This document shows positions 53,211-63,204 of a DNA stretch of 64,000 nt, in pieces. A program made the translations under genes and the position numbers. Each line of letters starts with the position of its first letter. The stretch's first letter is position 1. The DNA comes from an uncultured bacterium (GTDB taxonomy: Bacteria; Bacillota; Clostridia; Lachnospirales; Lachnospiraceae): NCBI GenBank assembly GCA_947383005.1, contig CANDBT010000005.1:1-64000 (forward strand). The letters run 5' to 3'. The notes under the pieces are model-generated. The model made no database searches. It was not told the origin of the DNA and worked only from the letters and a program-made list of their open reading frames with translations.

Positions 53211-54608
53211 TTGGAGAGATGTAAAAAGAAGAATATTATCAATCTGATAAACAAGATGTCAGAGGCAAATGACGCGGTCATGAAAGCAGTTCCCGCCCTT
53301 CCCGAGAAATTTACCGATGTATTTGCCCAATGCCAGGATGCGGCTTTTGAGATTGGCACATACCTGGAAACCTTTGGAGAGCAGTATCGCTCCATGGTAG
53401 AGGAGCTGGAGGATTACTGTGAAAAAATATACCAGATGAGTATTGCCACATCCGAGGAAAACACATGCCGGAAGCTGTCCAAAAAAATCAGAAAACAGCT
53501 AAGCCGGCTACAAAGCAGAATCCAACAGGAGATGCCGGAGGATCGGAAGGAAGTGGTATTTCTGCCCTATAAGGCTTCCATGTGGGACTCTTTGGAAAGC
53601 GTGTGGAGGGCAGCAGATGAGGATGAGAACACGGATGCCTATGTGATTCCCATCCCTTATTACGATAAAAACCCGGACGGAAGCTTTCGGAAGGAGCATT
53701 ATGAGGGTGACTTGTACCCAGTGGATGTTCCGATCACGGGATATGATGAATATGATTTTGAAAACCGCAGGCCGGATATGATCTTTATCCATAATCCGTA
53801 TGACAATATGAACTATGTGACCAGCGTCCATCCCTTTTTCTATTCGGAGAATCTAAAAAGGTTTACTGACCAGCTGATCTATATCCCGTACTTTGTATTG
53901 GGAGAGATTGATCCGGATAACGAAGCGGCGGTTAAAGGGATGGAACATTTTTGCATTACCCAGGGAGTAATCCACGCAGATAAGGTGATTGTGCAGTCAG
54001 AGTCCATGAAGAAAATCTACGTAAATGTGCTGACAGACTTTATGAAGAAAAATATTGGACAGGACACCCGGGAGTATTGGGACAGGAAAATCTTGGGGCT
54101 GGGATCGCCGAAATTTGACAAGGCGGTGAATACCAGAAAAGAGGATGTGGATGTGCCGGAGGAGTGGCTGAAGGTGATCGAAAAAGAGGACGGGAGCTGG
54201 AAGAAGGTTATCTTTTACAATACCACCGTCCAGGCCCTGTTGGATCACAGAGAGAAAATGTACCGGAAGATCAGGGATGTGCTGCGGGTGTTCAAAGATA
54301 ATCAGAAGGAAGTGGCGCTGCTGTGGCGCCCCCATCCACTAATCGAAGCCACGATCCGATCCATGGGGCTGGAGGGAGGAGAGGAGTACAGGGAGATTGT
54401 GGAGACCTACCTGACGGAGGGATGGGGAATCTATGATGATACGGCGGATCTGGACCGGGCGATTGCGCTGAGCGATGCTTATTATGGGGATGGGAGCTCG
54501 GTGGTGGAGCTGTGCCGGGAGAGAGGAGTGCCGGTGATGATACAGAATGTGGAGGTTGTGGGGGAAAGAATACAAGGAAGAAATGTAAGTAGAAAAACGA
54601 GTCGATAG
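53211..54608 (+). CDS. CDP-glycerol glycerophosphotransferase-like protein
   Basis: A 465-residue protein with an N-terminal helical part (about 1-115, coiled-coil-like) and a GT-B-type C-terminal part related to teichoic-acid glycerophosphotransferases. Landmarks are VVFLPYKASMWDSLESVW, PDMIFIHNPYDNMNYVTSVHP, LLWRPHPLIEATI and SDAYYGDGSSVVELCRERG. The start is TTG 53211 after GGGAGG. The C-terminus (GERIQGRNVSRKTSR) coincides with a sharp fall in GC content and may be truncated. It may act in surface polymer synthesis, as suggested by the genes up to 64000. Confidence 0.7.
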   Translation: MERCKKKNIINLINKMSEANDAVMKAVPALPEKFTDVFAQCQDAAFEIGTYLETFGEQYRSMVEELEDYCEKIYQMSIATSEENTCRKLSKKIRKQLSRLQSRIQQEMPEDRKEVVFLPYKASMWDSLESVWRAADEDENTDAYVIPIPYYDKNPDGSFRKEHYEGDLYPVDVPITGYDEYDFENRRPDMIFIHNPYDNMNYVTSVHPFFYSENLKRFTDQLIYIPYFVLGEIDPDNEAAVKGMEHFCITQGVIHADKVIVQSESMKKIYVNVLTDFMKKNIGQDTREYWDRKILGLGSPKFDKAVNTRKEDVDVPEEWLKVIEKEDGSWKKVIFYNTTVQALLDHREKMYRKIRDVLRVFKDNQKEVALLWRPHPLIEATIRSMGLEGGEEYREIVETYLTEGWGIYDDTADLDRAIALSDAYYGDGSSVVELCRERGVPVMIQNVEVVGERIQGRNVSRKTSR

Positions 54609-54674
54609 TACGTGTATTCCATCATACTAAAGTGACTGGCTATAAAAATATATTGGCAAAAGGATTTTAAATAT

Positions 54675-55832
54675 ATGAGTAGTCTATATATATTAAGAAA
54701 TGAAAAGTATGTTGAGATAAGAAATGAAATTTGGTTTGCAAATTTACAATTTAATGCATTAGTGAAAATTGAGAAAAGTTCTGGGAAAATCCGGTTAATG
54801 CGGAAATTTCCTCATTATAATATTGGGTATGGATGGTTATATTCAATGGTATATAATGTAGAAAATGAATTGATATTCCTTCCATGTTATAGCGATGAAA
54901 TAGTATTGTACAATATTGATTTGGATAGATTTACCAGTATTGCTTTGGACAAAAATATTTTAGGTGATTTTAAACCTTATTTTGGGAGCGCCTATTATTA
55001 CGGACAATACATATATATGTTTCCTGTCAGAGCCAAAAAAATTGTTAGATATGATGTGATTAAGCATTCAGTAAAATATTTGAGTAGTGAATTAGACTTT
55101 ATTTTATCTAAACACACTGAAGAATCTGTTTGCTTTTATAAGCAATTTGAAATTTTAAAAGAAGAAATATATCTTCCATTTGCAGAATTAAATGCAGTAG
55201 CAATATTTAACCTTAAAGATGAGAGATTAAATATTAAATATTTAAATATTAATGGCGGATGTTCAACAATTAATTATGTTAATGAAAGATTCTATTTATC
55301 TTCATGGTCTTCCTGTAATATATACTGTTGGAATCCCAAAATGGACAAAATAATATTATATTCAAATTTTCCAGATAATTTTGAACCGGGGGATTATTTG
55401 TTTTCTTATGTTTGTATGGAAAAAGAAAAACTTTTTTATTTCCCTCACCGTAGTAATGCGGTTATTTCTTTTAATATTAAAAATGGCGAAATACTTGAAG
55501 AAAGAAAAGTGAATAATGGATCTGTTGGAACGTATTATATGCAGCAGGAAGGAAATAAGATTAATATTTTAATGGAGGATATGGAAAATCCATATACAGT
55601 AAATATTGAAAATGGGAAATTACATTGGGAACTTTATATACGATTAGATAATTTGTATAACAAACAACAGATTAGCGATTATCTTTTAGAGCATAACTAT
55701 TATGAGTGTTTTATTGAGGGAAAAGAAAGCCTGGACGAATATATAGATGTTTTATTAAATTCTAAAAACATAAAAAAGCATAAAAAGATAGGTGGTTCAG
55801 GAAATTTAATATTTAGTAAGATCCGATATTAA
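54675..55832 (+). CDS. Beta-propeller-like repeat protein (first of two)
   Basis: A 385-residue protein of low GC. Repeated segments of about 45-50 residues have the pattern hydrophobic-W/Y-F-P followed by a turn: YSMVYNVENELIFLPCYSDE, YYYGQYIYMFPVRAKKIVRY, FYLSSWSSCNIYCWNPK and KLFYFPHRSNAVISFN. This suggests a beta-propeller. No signal peptide or membrane segment is seen. A paralogue-like protein lies at 57717. Ligand and role are unknown; the pair flanks two exported proteins. Confidence 0.6.
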   Translation: MSSLYILRNEKYVEIRNEIWFANLQFNALVKIEKSSGKIRLMRKFPHYNIGYGWLYSMVYNVENELIFLPCYSDEIVLYNIDLDRFTSIALDKNILGDFKPYFGSAYYYGQYIYMFPVRAKKIVRYDVIKHSVKYLSSELDFILSKHTEESVCFYKQFEILKEEIYLPFAELNAVAIFNLKDERLNIKYLNINGGCSTINYVNERFYLSSWSSCNIYCWNPKMDKIILYSNFPDNFEPGDYLFSYVCMEKEKLFYFPHRSNAVISFNIKNGEILEERKVNNGSVGTYYMQQEGNKINILMEDMENPYTVNIENGKLHWELYIRLDNLYNKQQISDYLLEHNYYECFIEGKESLDEYIDVLLNSKNIKKHKKIGGSGNLIFSKIRY

Positions 55833-55903
55833 TCATCTATAAGGAAGGAATTAAAGATTTTTAATAGATGTTTAATATAAAGTTGCTGATAGGAGGTACA
55901 TAT

Positions 55904-56431
55904 ATGTCAAAACAAAATGAGCTTGGTGGAAAAAAGAAAGGGGGGAATATTGTTTTTATCATATGCATTGTGGTTATTGTAATACTTTTGGCTTTAGTTA
56001 TATATTTGCTTATGAGATCCAAAAAAGGGGATGAACCAATAAACCGTAATATAGTGGTTAATTCTGAGAACGTGGAACAGGTTCTGGAAAATCTGGAAAG
56101 AGAAGAAAGAGTGCCTGTTGGAAGTTATGAAGTAACGATGAATACTACTTGGAATTTTTCTCGTGGTGATGCTCCTTCAGACAATGCATATGTAGAAAAT
56201 GCAAAATCAAATACTAATTCCGTTTATTTTGATGTTATACGTTCAGATACGGAAGAAACTATTTATGAGTCACCAATATTGCCAGTAGGAAGCTATCTGG
56301 AAGACATTACGTTAGATACAATATTGCCTGCAGGAACATATGACTGTTTATTAATTTATCATCTTCTTGATGATGAGAACAACAGTATAAGTACAGTAAA
56401 GCTAACTTTGACAATAGTTATTGCTCAATAG
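55904..56431 (+). CDS. Single-pass membrane protein with extracellular beta domain
   Basis: A 175-residue protein starting at ATG 55904 after AGGAGG. A Lys-rich cytoplasmic tail (NELGGKKKGG) precedes one membrane helix (NIVFIICIVVIVILLALVIY) and an outside domain of about 130 residues. Its alternating pattern (SVYFDVIRSDTEETIYESPI, AGTYDCLLIYHLLDDE) suggests an Ig-like beta sandwich. It lies immediately before a secreted protein and may anchor or partner it. No family is recognised. Confidence 0.6.
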   Translation: MSKQNELGGKKKGGNIVFIICIVVIVILLALVIYLLMRSKKGDEPINRNIVVNSENVEQVLENLEREERVPVGSYEVTMNTTWNFSRGDAPSDNAYVENAKSNTNSVYFDVIRSDTEETIYESPILPVGSYLEDITLDTILPAGTYDCLLIYHLLDDENNSISTVKLTLTIVIAQ

Positions 56432-56492
56432 AAGTTTGAATCCTATCAGCAGAGAAAAAGAAGTGATAATTTTTAAGGAGGTCATGCGAATA

Positions 56493-57524
56493 ATGTATAA
56501 GAAAATTTTGGCAGGATTTTTAGCAGCTACAATGGTAACAGGAAGTTCTTTTATGGCGTTTGCTGCACAAAGCGGTTCCACATCTGGTGAAGGTTCTTTG
56601 GATATTGTAGAGAAATCTGATGTTTTTAACGTGGTTCTGCCGACTGTTCCAGCGGATGGTGATACCAGGTTTGACTATATCCTTGACCCTACATCAGTAA
56701 TTAACGGTACAAGTGCGGCAAAGTATAATGGCGCAACTTTTGCAAGTGGAAAGACGGTTTATTTTAAAAACGCTCCTACAACTGATGGCGGAGCTGCAAG
56801 CTACAGTGAAAAAAGCGATACGCTGACGATAACGAACAAAGGGACGGTTAATGTAGATGTTACAGTTAGCGCTTCTGTTAAAGCGGTAACAGGTATTACT
56901 ATGGCTTCAACCGGTACATTTACAGATACTACGGATAAAACAGCGAGTTTATATCTTGCCTTAACTGATGGAACAAATACAAATCCAATTACTTCTTCAG
57001 GAGGAACATTAACAAGCACACTTGCTGGAAGCCCATCTGCTTATGAACCCAAGTTTGTAGATGGAAAATATGTAATGGTAGAAAAAGAAAATTCGGGAGT
57101 AACATTTAATACATTCTCCTTTGGCCTTACTGGTGCTTGTAATCCTAACGGGGTATGGACTGGATTGACTGATAAACCGCCGGTGGTTGATTTGGTTTGG
57201 ACAGTAACTGACAGCACGGTAACGACAACTGTTGCTCTTTCTGCTACTGGAGAAGTTACCTTAAGCGATTTGACCAAAGATGCTAATGTTGTCAGTGCCA
57301 GCACAGATATTACACTGGGTGTGGGTGGTGCTTTATATCCTGTGGATGACAGCGCGGTTACCTGGGATGTATCAGCTTGGACAGCAGAAAATGGCGGTAC
57401 GCTTAAATTTACATTAGGCGATGCCTACAAGGCTGCCTATAATGGGAAAAAGGTTACCGTTTCGGTTAAATTGAATAATGGCTCTGTAATTAGTTGTGTT
57501 GCTGATCTTAATATGCCAGAATAA
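56493..57524 (+). CDS. Secreted Thr/Ser-rich surface protein
   Basis: A 343-residue exported protein. The start is ATG 56493, eleven bases after AAGGAGG; ATG 56484 is an alternative. The signal peptide MYKKILAGFLAATMVTGSSF ends near AFAAQ. The mature protein is rich in Thr, Ser, Gly and Val with beta-strand patterns (TLTITNKGTVNVDVTVSAS, VVDLVWTVTDSTVTTT). It has almost no cysteine and no LPXTG anchor. It may be a fimbrial-like or surface-layer type subunit. Role unknown. Confidence 0.65.
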   Translation: MYKKILAGFLAATMVTGSSFMAFAAQSGSTSGEGSLDIVEKSDVFNVVLPTVPADGDTRFDYILDPTSVINGTSAAKYNGATFASGKTVYFKNAPTTDGGAASYSEKSDTLTITNKGTVNVDVTVSASVKAVTGITMASTGTFTDTTDKTASLYLALTDGTNTNPITSSGGTLTSTLAGSPSAYEPKFVDGKYVMVEKENSGVTFNTFSFGLTGACNPNGVWTGLTDKPPVVDLVWTVTDSTVTTTVALSATGEVTLSDLTKDANVVSASTDITLGVGGALYPVDDSAVTWDVSAWTAENGGTLKFTLGDAYKAAYNGKKVTVSVKLNNGSVISCVADLNMPE

Positions 57525-57716
57525 ATTTAGTAATTTACGAATAAGTAAAACAGAATTCTGAAAACTGATTTTAGGGTAGACAAAATAATACTTGATTTAG
57601 TTTCTTTCAATTATTGCCGCCTGTCTCAGCAGTTGATAAGTAGGTAGCTGCCTGTGCAGGCGGTGATCATTTGATTATAGGTTGATGGAGTAATAAATAG
57701 ATATATGAGGAAATAA

Positions 57717-58757
57717 ATGAACGTAGAAAGGGTAATGGAAGAATATCGCAGATATATATCTGAAAATATAAATGTGAAATATGATGTTTGTTTTAAAAAA
57801 CTGCCTCCAGCTTATGCAATGCATAAGTGGGTTGGCGCACAGTGGACATATGATTGCTTATATGGGATACCTAATGATATGGATGCATTCTTAAAATTTT
57901 CATTGAGTGGAAGTATTTATTTGGGAGAAGTCGGAAGAGGACTGTTTAAGTGGACGGGGGGCTGTATTTGGAATAGATGCTTATATGGTTTTCCGAGAAC
58001 AAGTAATAGCCTTTTAAAGATGTCACTAGATACAGGACAGATAGAATATATTCATTTATCTGAAGGCTATAGGAAAGAGCATCATTATGGCGGGATATGT
58101 ACAGAAAATGGTATTTTGTATCAACCACCACGAGATGAAAAGCATATTCTTGTATGGGATTTAAAAACTGGGAAGACAAGAAAAATAAATTTGGTATCTG
58201 AAGAAGAAAATACTATTTTTCGCTATTGTGGCAGTATTTTGCACCCAAATGGTTTTGTTTATTTTTTACCGGAAATGGGCGGGAAGGTAATTAAACTGGA
58301 TATAAAAACAGAAGAATGGACATTTATTGGAGAACAAATAGATGCTATGGTTTTTGATGCGAAGGTTGCTGTAGATGGCAATATCTATGGATATAGTGCG
58401 TATTGTCCAGGAATATTAAAAATTGATGTGGAAACTGATATTACAGAGATGATCCATAAGGAAATTTGTCCAGGAGCGTATGGTACAAAATTGGGCATAA
58501 ACGGGCATTTATACAGTATACCAGGAATTGGTAATTATGTATGGGATTATTGTCCAATGACTGATTCATTAAAAACTATTTATGAATTTACTAAAACTGA
58601 GCTTAAAGCAAAGTATGCAGGAGGGGCATCAACAAAAAATGGAAATATATACGGTGTTCCGGCAGAGGAAAATAAACTTTTTTGTTTAAATGTTCAAGGA
58701 AATTATTCTGAGATACCGAAAGAACTCTATCGGCATTTTTTTTGTGATTGTTATTAG
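57717..58757 (+). CDS. Beta-propeller-like repeat protein (second), about seven blades
   Basis: A 346-residue protein with a short motif recurring about seven times: CLYGIPND, CLYGFPRT, ILYQPPRD, FVYFLPEM, NIYGYSAY, HLYSIPGI and NIYGVPAE. Spacing is roughly 40-50 residues, which fits a seven-bladed propeller. It is similar in plan to the protein at 54675. No signal peptide. A leader hairpin (CCGCCTG with CAGGCGG, about 57617-57662) lies 50 bp upstream and might regulate it. Function unknown. Confidence 0.6.
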   Translation: MNVERVMEEYRRYISENINVKYDVCFKKLPPAYAMHKWVGAQWTYDCLYGIPNDMDAFLKFSLSGSIYLGEVGRGLFKWTGGCIWNRCLYGFPRTSNSLLKMSLDTGQIEYIHLSEGYRKEHHYGGICTENGILYQPPRDEKHILVWDLKTGKTRKINLVSEEENTIFRYCGSILHPNGFVYFLPEMGGKVIKLDIKTEEWTFIGEQIDAMVFDAKVAVDGNIYGYSAYCPGILKIDVETDITEMIHKEICPGAYGTKLGINGHLYSIPGIGNYVWDYCPMTDSLKTIYEFTKTELKAKYAGGASTKNGNIYGVPAEENKLFCLNVQGNYSEIPKELYRHFFCDCY

Positions 58758-58829
58758 TTAAGGATAAATATGACAAATTTAAATAGATAATAAATGATAA
58801 TACCAATGTCCACAAGGAGAATATGAGGT

Positions 58830-60473
58830 ATGAATATTTTGGATAAGAAAATTTTCTTATATGGAAATAAAAAAATACAAGAAGATTTTAAATTCTTATT
58901 TCAAGAATTGAACATTATGCAAAATAATATTTTCGAAAATAATTCAAACATAAAAGAAAAAATGGGGGAGCGCTTTATCGTTGTTTGCGAGAAGAAAAAT
59001 CATACTGATTTTGAAGAGTACGCAAAGAAGCAGAACTTACAATATGGGATTGATTATTTATATATAGAAGATTTTTTTGCGTATTATAATCCTATTTTTT
59101 TGAAACGGGGGAATCGTAAACTTGCTGTTTGGGGCACAGGTAATGCTTCATCCGAATTATGGGATTTTATGAACAAATTAGATATTTCTTCAGAAATAGA
59201 TTTTTTTATTGATAATGCCAAAAACAAGGATTTATTTAAAGGGAAAAATGTAGTTTCTCCAACAGAAATACTAGAGTGGAAGGATATTTACATTGTTGTT
59301 GCGACATACAATTACCAGCGGGAAATTTATTATCAACTGGAAAAATATGGTTGTCAATCTCAGAAGGATTATGTTCATTGTACAGTAGTAAGCAGAAATT
59401 ATATTGAATTATTGAAAAAGGTATGTTTTTCAGAGCGAAAATATGCAGGTTATTGTGAACGTCCTATGGGATATTGTGATGTAATTGGTGATAATCTATA
59501 TTTATGTTGTCCTGATTTTTTGCCTATTTCTGTGGGAAGTATGCGATCAGAATCATTTATGAGTTCTTGGAATTCTTATATTGCGAGGATATTACGACTG
59601 TCTGTCATAAATAACACATTTGCATTCTGTAATAAACAATATTGTGATTTGTTTGATTTTGAAGAACAAAAGGAAGAAGAACTTTCGTTTCGTTTGAATA
59701 ACAGACAGAAACATCTTACATATCCAAATACATTGATGGTAGGGGTTGATTATACATGTAATTTAAAATGCCCCTCATGTAGAGAAAAAGTATGTGTAGC
59801 CAGTTCAGATGAAGAAAAAGATATAGAACAGTGGGCAGAGGATTTATTGGAAAATGTTATTCCTTATGTAAAACGTTTATGGGTAGCAGGAAATGGTGAA
59901 GTGTTATTTAGTAAAATTTATAGGAAGATGATAGACGATGATCGATGTAAAAGAAGGGGTAATATAAGCATATTATCAAACGGAACATTATTTGATGAAA
60001 GAAATTGGAGATGGTTGGAGAAATCTTATAATTCTATTGAAATTGTTATTTCTATGGATGGATTAAAGGATGAAACAATAGAAAGATTGCGAAAGGGTGC
60101 CAATGCTAATCATATTAAAAAAAATTTGGAGTATTTAGGCGGATTGAGAAAAAGAGGGAAAATACGTAAACTATTTGTGAACTGTGTTTTACAAACCCAG
60201 AACGTGAGCGAGATATATGATTTGATGGAGTATTGTAGAAAAATAGGTGCAGATAAGGTGCAATTTTTGAAATTGAAGGATAATGGAATTTACCGAGACG
60301 ATAAACAATTTGAGAAAATGTCAATTTTCGATCAGAATGATTGCTTAAAAAAAGAATTTTCCTTTTACTTTACAAAGAAAGTCTTGCAGCATCCACTGGC
60401 GGATTGGTTTAACAATAGCAAAGCACTGCAGATTGAAAGAAAGCCGAGATTAGATAAATATGATACATTATGA
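58830..60473 (+). CDS. Radical SAM protein with an N-terminal SPASM-like region
   Basis: A 547-residue protein. Residues 80-190 form a Rossmann-like domain (KLAVWGTGNASSELWDFM) resembling those in glycan-synthesis proteins. Residues 205-275 carry a cysteine-rich SPASM-like block (YCERPMGYCDVIGDNLYLCC, later FCNKQYC). The radical SAM cluster motif CNLKCPSC (Cys310, Cys314, Cys317) follows, then the usual GNGEVLF and SMDGLKDETIERLRKG strands. In most family members SPASM is C-terminal; here it comes first. It may modify a peptide or sugar in this envelope cluster. Confidence 0.72.
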   Translation: MNILDKKIFLYGNKKIQEDFKFLFQELNIMQNNIFENNSNIKEKMGERFIVVCEKKNHTDFEEYAKKQNLQYGIDYLYIEDFFAYYNPIFLKRGNRKLAVWGTGNASSELWDFMNKLDISSEIDFFIDNAKNKDLFKGKNVVSPTEILEWKDIYIVVATYNYQREIYYQLEKYGCQSQKDYVHCTVVSRNYIELLKKVCFSERKYAGYCERPMGYCDVIGDNLYLCCPDFLPISVGSMRSESFMSSWNSYIARILRLSVINNTFAFCNKQYCDLFDFEEQKEEELSFRLNNRQKHLTYPNTLMVGVDYTCNLKCPSCREKVCVASSDEEKDIEQWAEDLLENVIPYVKRLWVAGNGEVLFSKIYRKMIDDDRCKRRGNISILSNGTLFDERNWRWLEKSYNSIEIVISMDGLKDETIERLRKGANANHIKKNLEYLGGLRKRGKIRKLFVNCVLQTQNVSEIYDLMEYCRKIGADKVQFLKLKDNGIYRDDKQFEKMSIFDQNDCLKKEFSFYFTKKVLQHPLADWFNNSKALQIERKPRLDKYDTL

Positions 60474-60536
60474 TTGCATGTAGACAGGATGGGTTTTGTG
60501 AAGCGTGATCAAGGAAAATAACAGGGAGTATAGCAT

Positions 60537-61280
60537 ATGAAGTTATTAACAGATAAAAGGGCAATTATAACAGGGGGAGGAAGTGGTATAGGGCTGGCAA
60601 TTGCAAAGAAATATGGTGAAGAAGGAGCCAGAGTACTTATTACTGGGAGAACAGAGGAAAAATTAATCTGTGCATGCAAAGATTCTAAATGGATAAAAGA
60701 ATACATTACATGGGATGTAAGAGATTATATGAATTGTCGTAGCAATATCGAAAAAGCTGCGGAAATGTTGGGGGGACCAATTGACATATTAGTCAATAAT
60801 GCAGGTGTATTGACAGCGAATGATTTCGAATGGAAGTATTTGGATTTAACACCGGATGAATGGGATTATGTTATGGATATAAATTGTAAGGCTGTATATT
60901 TTATGTGTCAAAATATGGCAAAACATATGCTAAAAAATGGAATTAGAGGTCATATTGTAAACATTGCATCGGAGATGGGAGTTCGTCCTGCTTGTGTTAC
61001 ATATGGTATTTCAAAATGGGGTGTTATTGGAATGACAAAAGGGCTGGGAATGATGTTAGCTCCCAGAAAAATTGTTGTAAATGGGATTGCACCTGGAGCC
61101 GTTACAACAGAAATGATGAGGTGGAGAGAAGGGGATTCTTGTTATCGGGAAAGCCATGCAAATAAACGATTTGGGATTCCTGAAGAGATTGCTGATTTGG
61201 CTGTATTTTTGGGAAGTAATAAGGCAGACAATATTATTGGTGAAGTCGTTTTGAGTGATGGGGGAAGTTCGTTGTATTAA
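60537..61280 (+). CDS. Short-chain dehydrogenase/reductase
   Basis: A 247-residue NAD(P)-dependent SDR. The cofactor motif is TGGGSGIGLAIAKKYG (glycine-rich loop), with NNAGV near residue 88 and the catalytic YGISK (Tyr, Lys) near residue 160. The C-terminal LSDGGSSLY is typical. The ATG 60537 follows CAGGGAG. It probably reduces or oxidises a sugar or polyol precursor; neighbours point to glycan synthesis. Confidence 0.92.
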   Translation: MKLLTDKRAIITGGGSGIGLAIAKKYGEEGARVLITGRTEEKLICACKDSKWIKEYITWDVRDYMNCRSNIEKAAEMLGGPIDILVNNAGVLTANDFEWKYLDLTPDEWDYVMDINCKAVYFMCQNMAKHMLKNGIRGHIVNIASEMGVRPACVTYGISKWGVIGMTKGLGMMLAPRKIVVNGIAPGAVTTEMMRWREGDSCYRESHANKRFGIPEEIADLAVFLGSNKADNIIGEVVLSDGGSSLY

Positions 61281-61355
61281 TTATTTATGTTGCGATAGCA
61301 ATGTAAAATAATAAACATGGATAAGGAAAAAATCTAATTTAGCATATGAGGATTT

Positions 61356-62495
61356 ATGGATAAATATAGAGAGACAGTTAGGACAAAAAAATGTACAGGT
61401 TGCAATTCTTGCGTAAATATCTGTCCTGTAAATGTAATTTCAATGAAGGAAGACCTCGAAGGATTTAATTATCCCATAGTAGATGTGGACTCTTGTATCA
61501 GATGCGGAAAATGTGAAACAGTTTGTCCGGTACTGCAGGATGAGTATCATTATTTGAATGATATTATTAAAAAAAATGCTATGAAAATATATGCAGCATG
61601 GTCAAAAAATGATGATATACGAAGACAAAGCACATCTGGCGGTATCTATAGTGAATTGGCCGCATCTATTTTAGACAATCGAGGATATATTAGTGGAGCG
61701 GTTTATGATGAAGCACATATGGTTCGGCATTGGATAACGGATCAAAGAGAGGACTTAGAAAAATTACGACAATCAAAATATGTGCAGTCAGATATGGGAA
61801 GTATTTATAAGAATATTGGTGATTTACTGAATCAGGGAAAAATAGTATTATTCTGCGGAACACCATGCCAATGTGAAGGTGTATTTCATTACTGTAAAGC
61901 ACAGGGAATAGAGACAACCAGATTATATTTGATTGATTTTATCTGCCGTGGGTCAAATTCTCCAAAAGTCTATAGAAAGTTTTTGGATGAACTAGAAGAA
62001 AAATATCATTCTAAAGTCAGCAGAGTTTGGTTTAAAAATAAGACTTTTGGTTGGAATTGTTTCAGCACAAAAATTGACTTTGAGAATGGGACATGCTATT
62101 TAGAAGATCGCTTTCACGACACGTACATAAGAGGGTATATAGAAGAAAATCTATATATTCGTCCGTCTTGTTCTGACTGTAAGTTTAAGGGATTGCGGAG
62201 GATTGCAGATATAACCTTGGCGGACTTTTGGGGTGTCCAGTTAGAAGAGGCCATGCAGGAAACAGATGGTGGAACATCAATGGTAATGGTACATACAGAA
62301 AAAGGAAAGAGATTGTGGAATTCTATAAAACCAAAAGTTTTTTGGAAAGAAAAAAAACTGGAAGATGTGATTCCGGGAAATGATTGTTTTGAGCATTCAG
62401 TAAAACCGGGTGTACATAGAGAACAGTTCTTTTTAGATTTAGATAATATGCCTGTCATTGAAAATATTGAACGTTTTTTGAAAAAACGGGAATAG
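61356..62495 (+). CDS. FrhB-family iron-sulfur protein (coenzyme F420 hydrogenase beta-like)
   Basis: A 379-residue protein with an N-terminal 2x[4Fe-4S] ferredoxin domain (CTGCNSCVNICP and CIRCGKCETVCP) and a FrhB-type flavin/iron-sulfur domain (STSGGIYSELA, FCGTPCQCEG, RPSCSDCKFKG, ADITLADFWGV). In Firmicutes, such proteins commonly lie in capsule or exopolysaccharide clusters, where they may reduce a sugar or lipid intermediate. No F420 synthesis is implied. The ATG 61356 lies 75 bp after the SDR gene. Confidence 0.88.
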   Translation: MDKYRETVRTKKCTGCNSCVNICPVNVISMKEDLEGFNYPIVDVDSCIRCGKCETVCPVLQDEYHYLNDIIKKNAMKIYAAWSKNDDIRRQSTSGGIYSELAASILDNRGYISGAVYDEAHMVRHWITDQREDLEKLRQSKYVQSDMGSIYKNIGDLLNQGKIVLFCGTPCQCEGVFHYCKAQGIETTRLYLIDFICRGSNSPKVYRKFLDELEEKYHSKVSRVWFKNKTFGWNCFSTKIDFENGTCYLEDRFHDTYIRGYIEENLYIRPSCSDCKFKGLRRIADITLADFWGVQLEEAMQETDGGTSMVMVHTEKGKRLWNSIKPKVFWKEKKLEDVIPGNDCFEHSVKPGVHREQFFLDLDNMPVIENIERFLKKRE

Positions 62496-62523
62496 AAAGA
62501 GGGAATAGGGAGGGAAGGAAAAT

Positions 62524-63138
62524 ATGGAACCAAATCCGGATAAACTGATTGATAAAGAAAAATATAATTTTATAAAGAAGCAATATCATCAGGAAAATCT
62601 AATCCCATACAAAGGCACATATTTTGCGCTGGATCCCTCTGCCAAGTTAGACATTAAAGGAAAATTAAACTTAAATACAAACTGTTTTCAGGGAAACGGA
62701 CGTGTCACGAATTTGCGGATGGATGCAGACTCTCAATTCCTTGTACATGGTAGTTTTGATATTTTTTATGGCGGAGATATTATCATTTTTGCCGGTGCGA
62801 AACTGGAGATAAGAAGCGGCTTTTGCAACAGCAATCTTTTACTTCGCTGCACAAATTGTATATGGATAGGGGACGAGGTGGCGATTTCCCATAATGTTAC
62901 AATTATGGATTCGGATGCTCACGAGATAGTGGAGAATGAACATGCGAAAACACAGCCGGTCAGAATCGGAAATCATGTATGGATCGGTTCCGGAGCCAAG
63001 GTCTTAAAAGGCGTAACGATTGGGAATGGCGCAGTGATTGCAGCTGGTGCTGTAGTTACACGGAATGTTCCTGATCGATGTATGGCGGCGGGAGTTCCAG
63101 CCAGAGTGGTAAAGAAAGATATTGACTGGAAACTGTGA
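62524..63138 (+). CDS. Hexapeptide-repeat acyltransferase (WbbJ-like)
   Basis: A 204-residue left-handed beta-helix transferase. The C-terminal half shows hexapeptide periodicity and the catalytic His region (CIWIGDEVAISHNVTIMDSD, then GSGAKVLKGVTIGNGAVIAA, VVTRNVPDRCMAAGVPARVV). It is likely to O-acetylate a surface sugar. The ATG 62524 follows GGGAGGGAAGG. It belongs with the preceding FrhB-like gene. Confidence 0.88.
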   Translation: MEPNPDKLIDKEKYNFIKKQYHQENLIPYKGTYFALDPSAKLDIKGKLNLNTNCFQGNGRVTNLRMDADSQFLVHGSFDIFYGGDIIIFAGAKLEIRSGFCNSNLLLRCTNCIWIGDEVAISHNVTIMDSDAHEIVENEHAKTQPVRIGNHVWIGSGAKVLKGVTIGNGAVIAAGAVVTRNVPDRCMAAGVPARVVKKDIDWKL

Positions 63139-63204
63139 TTTTAATTGTTGTTGAATTTGAAAACATAGAAAGAATTTAAAATCTGAGTCAGGTGAGTGAA
63201 GGAT

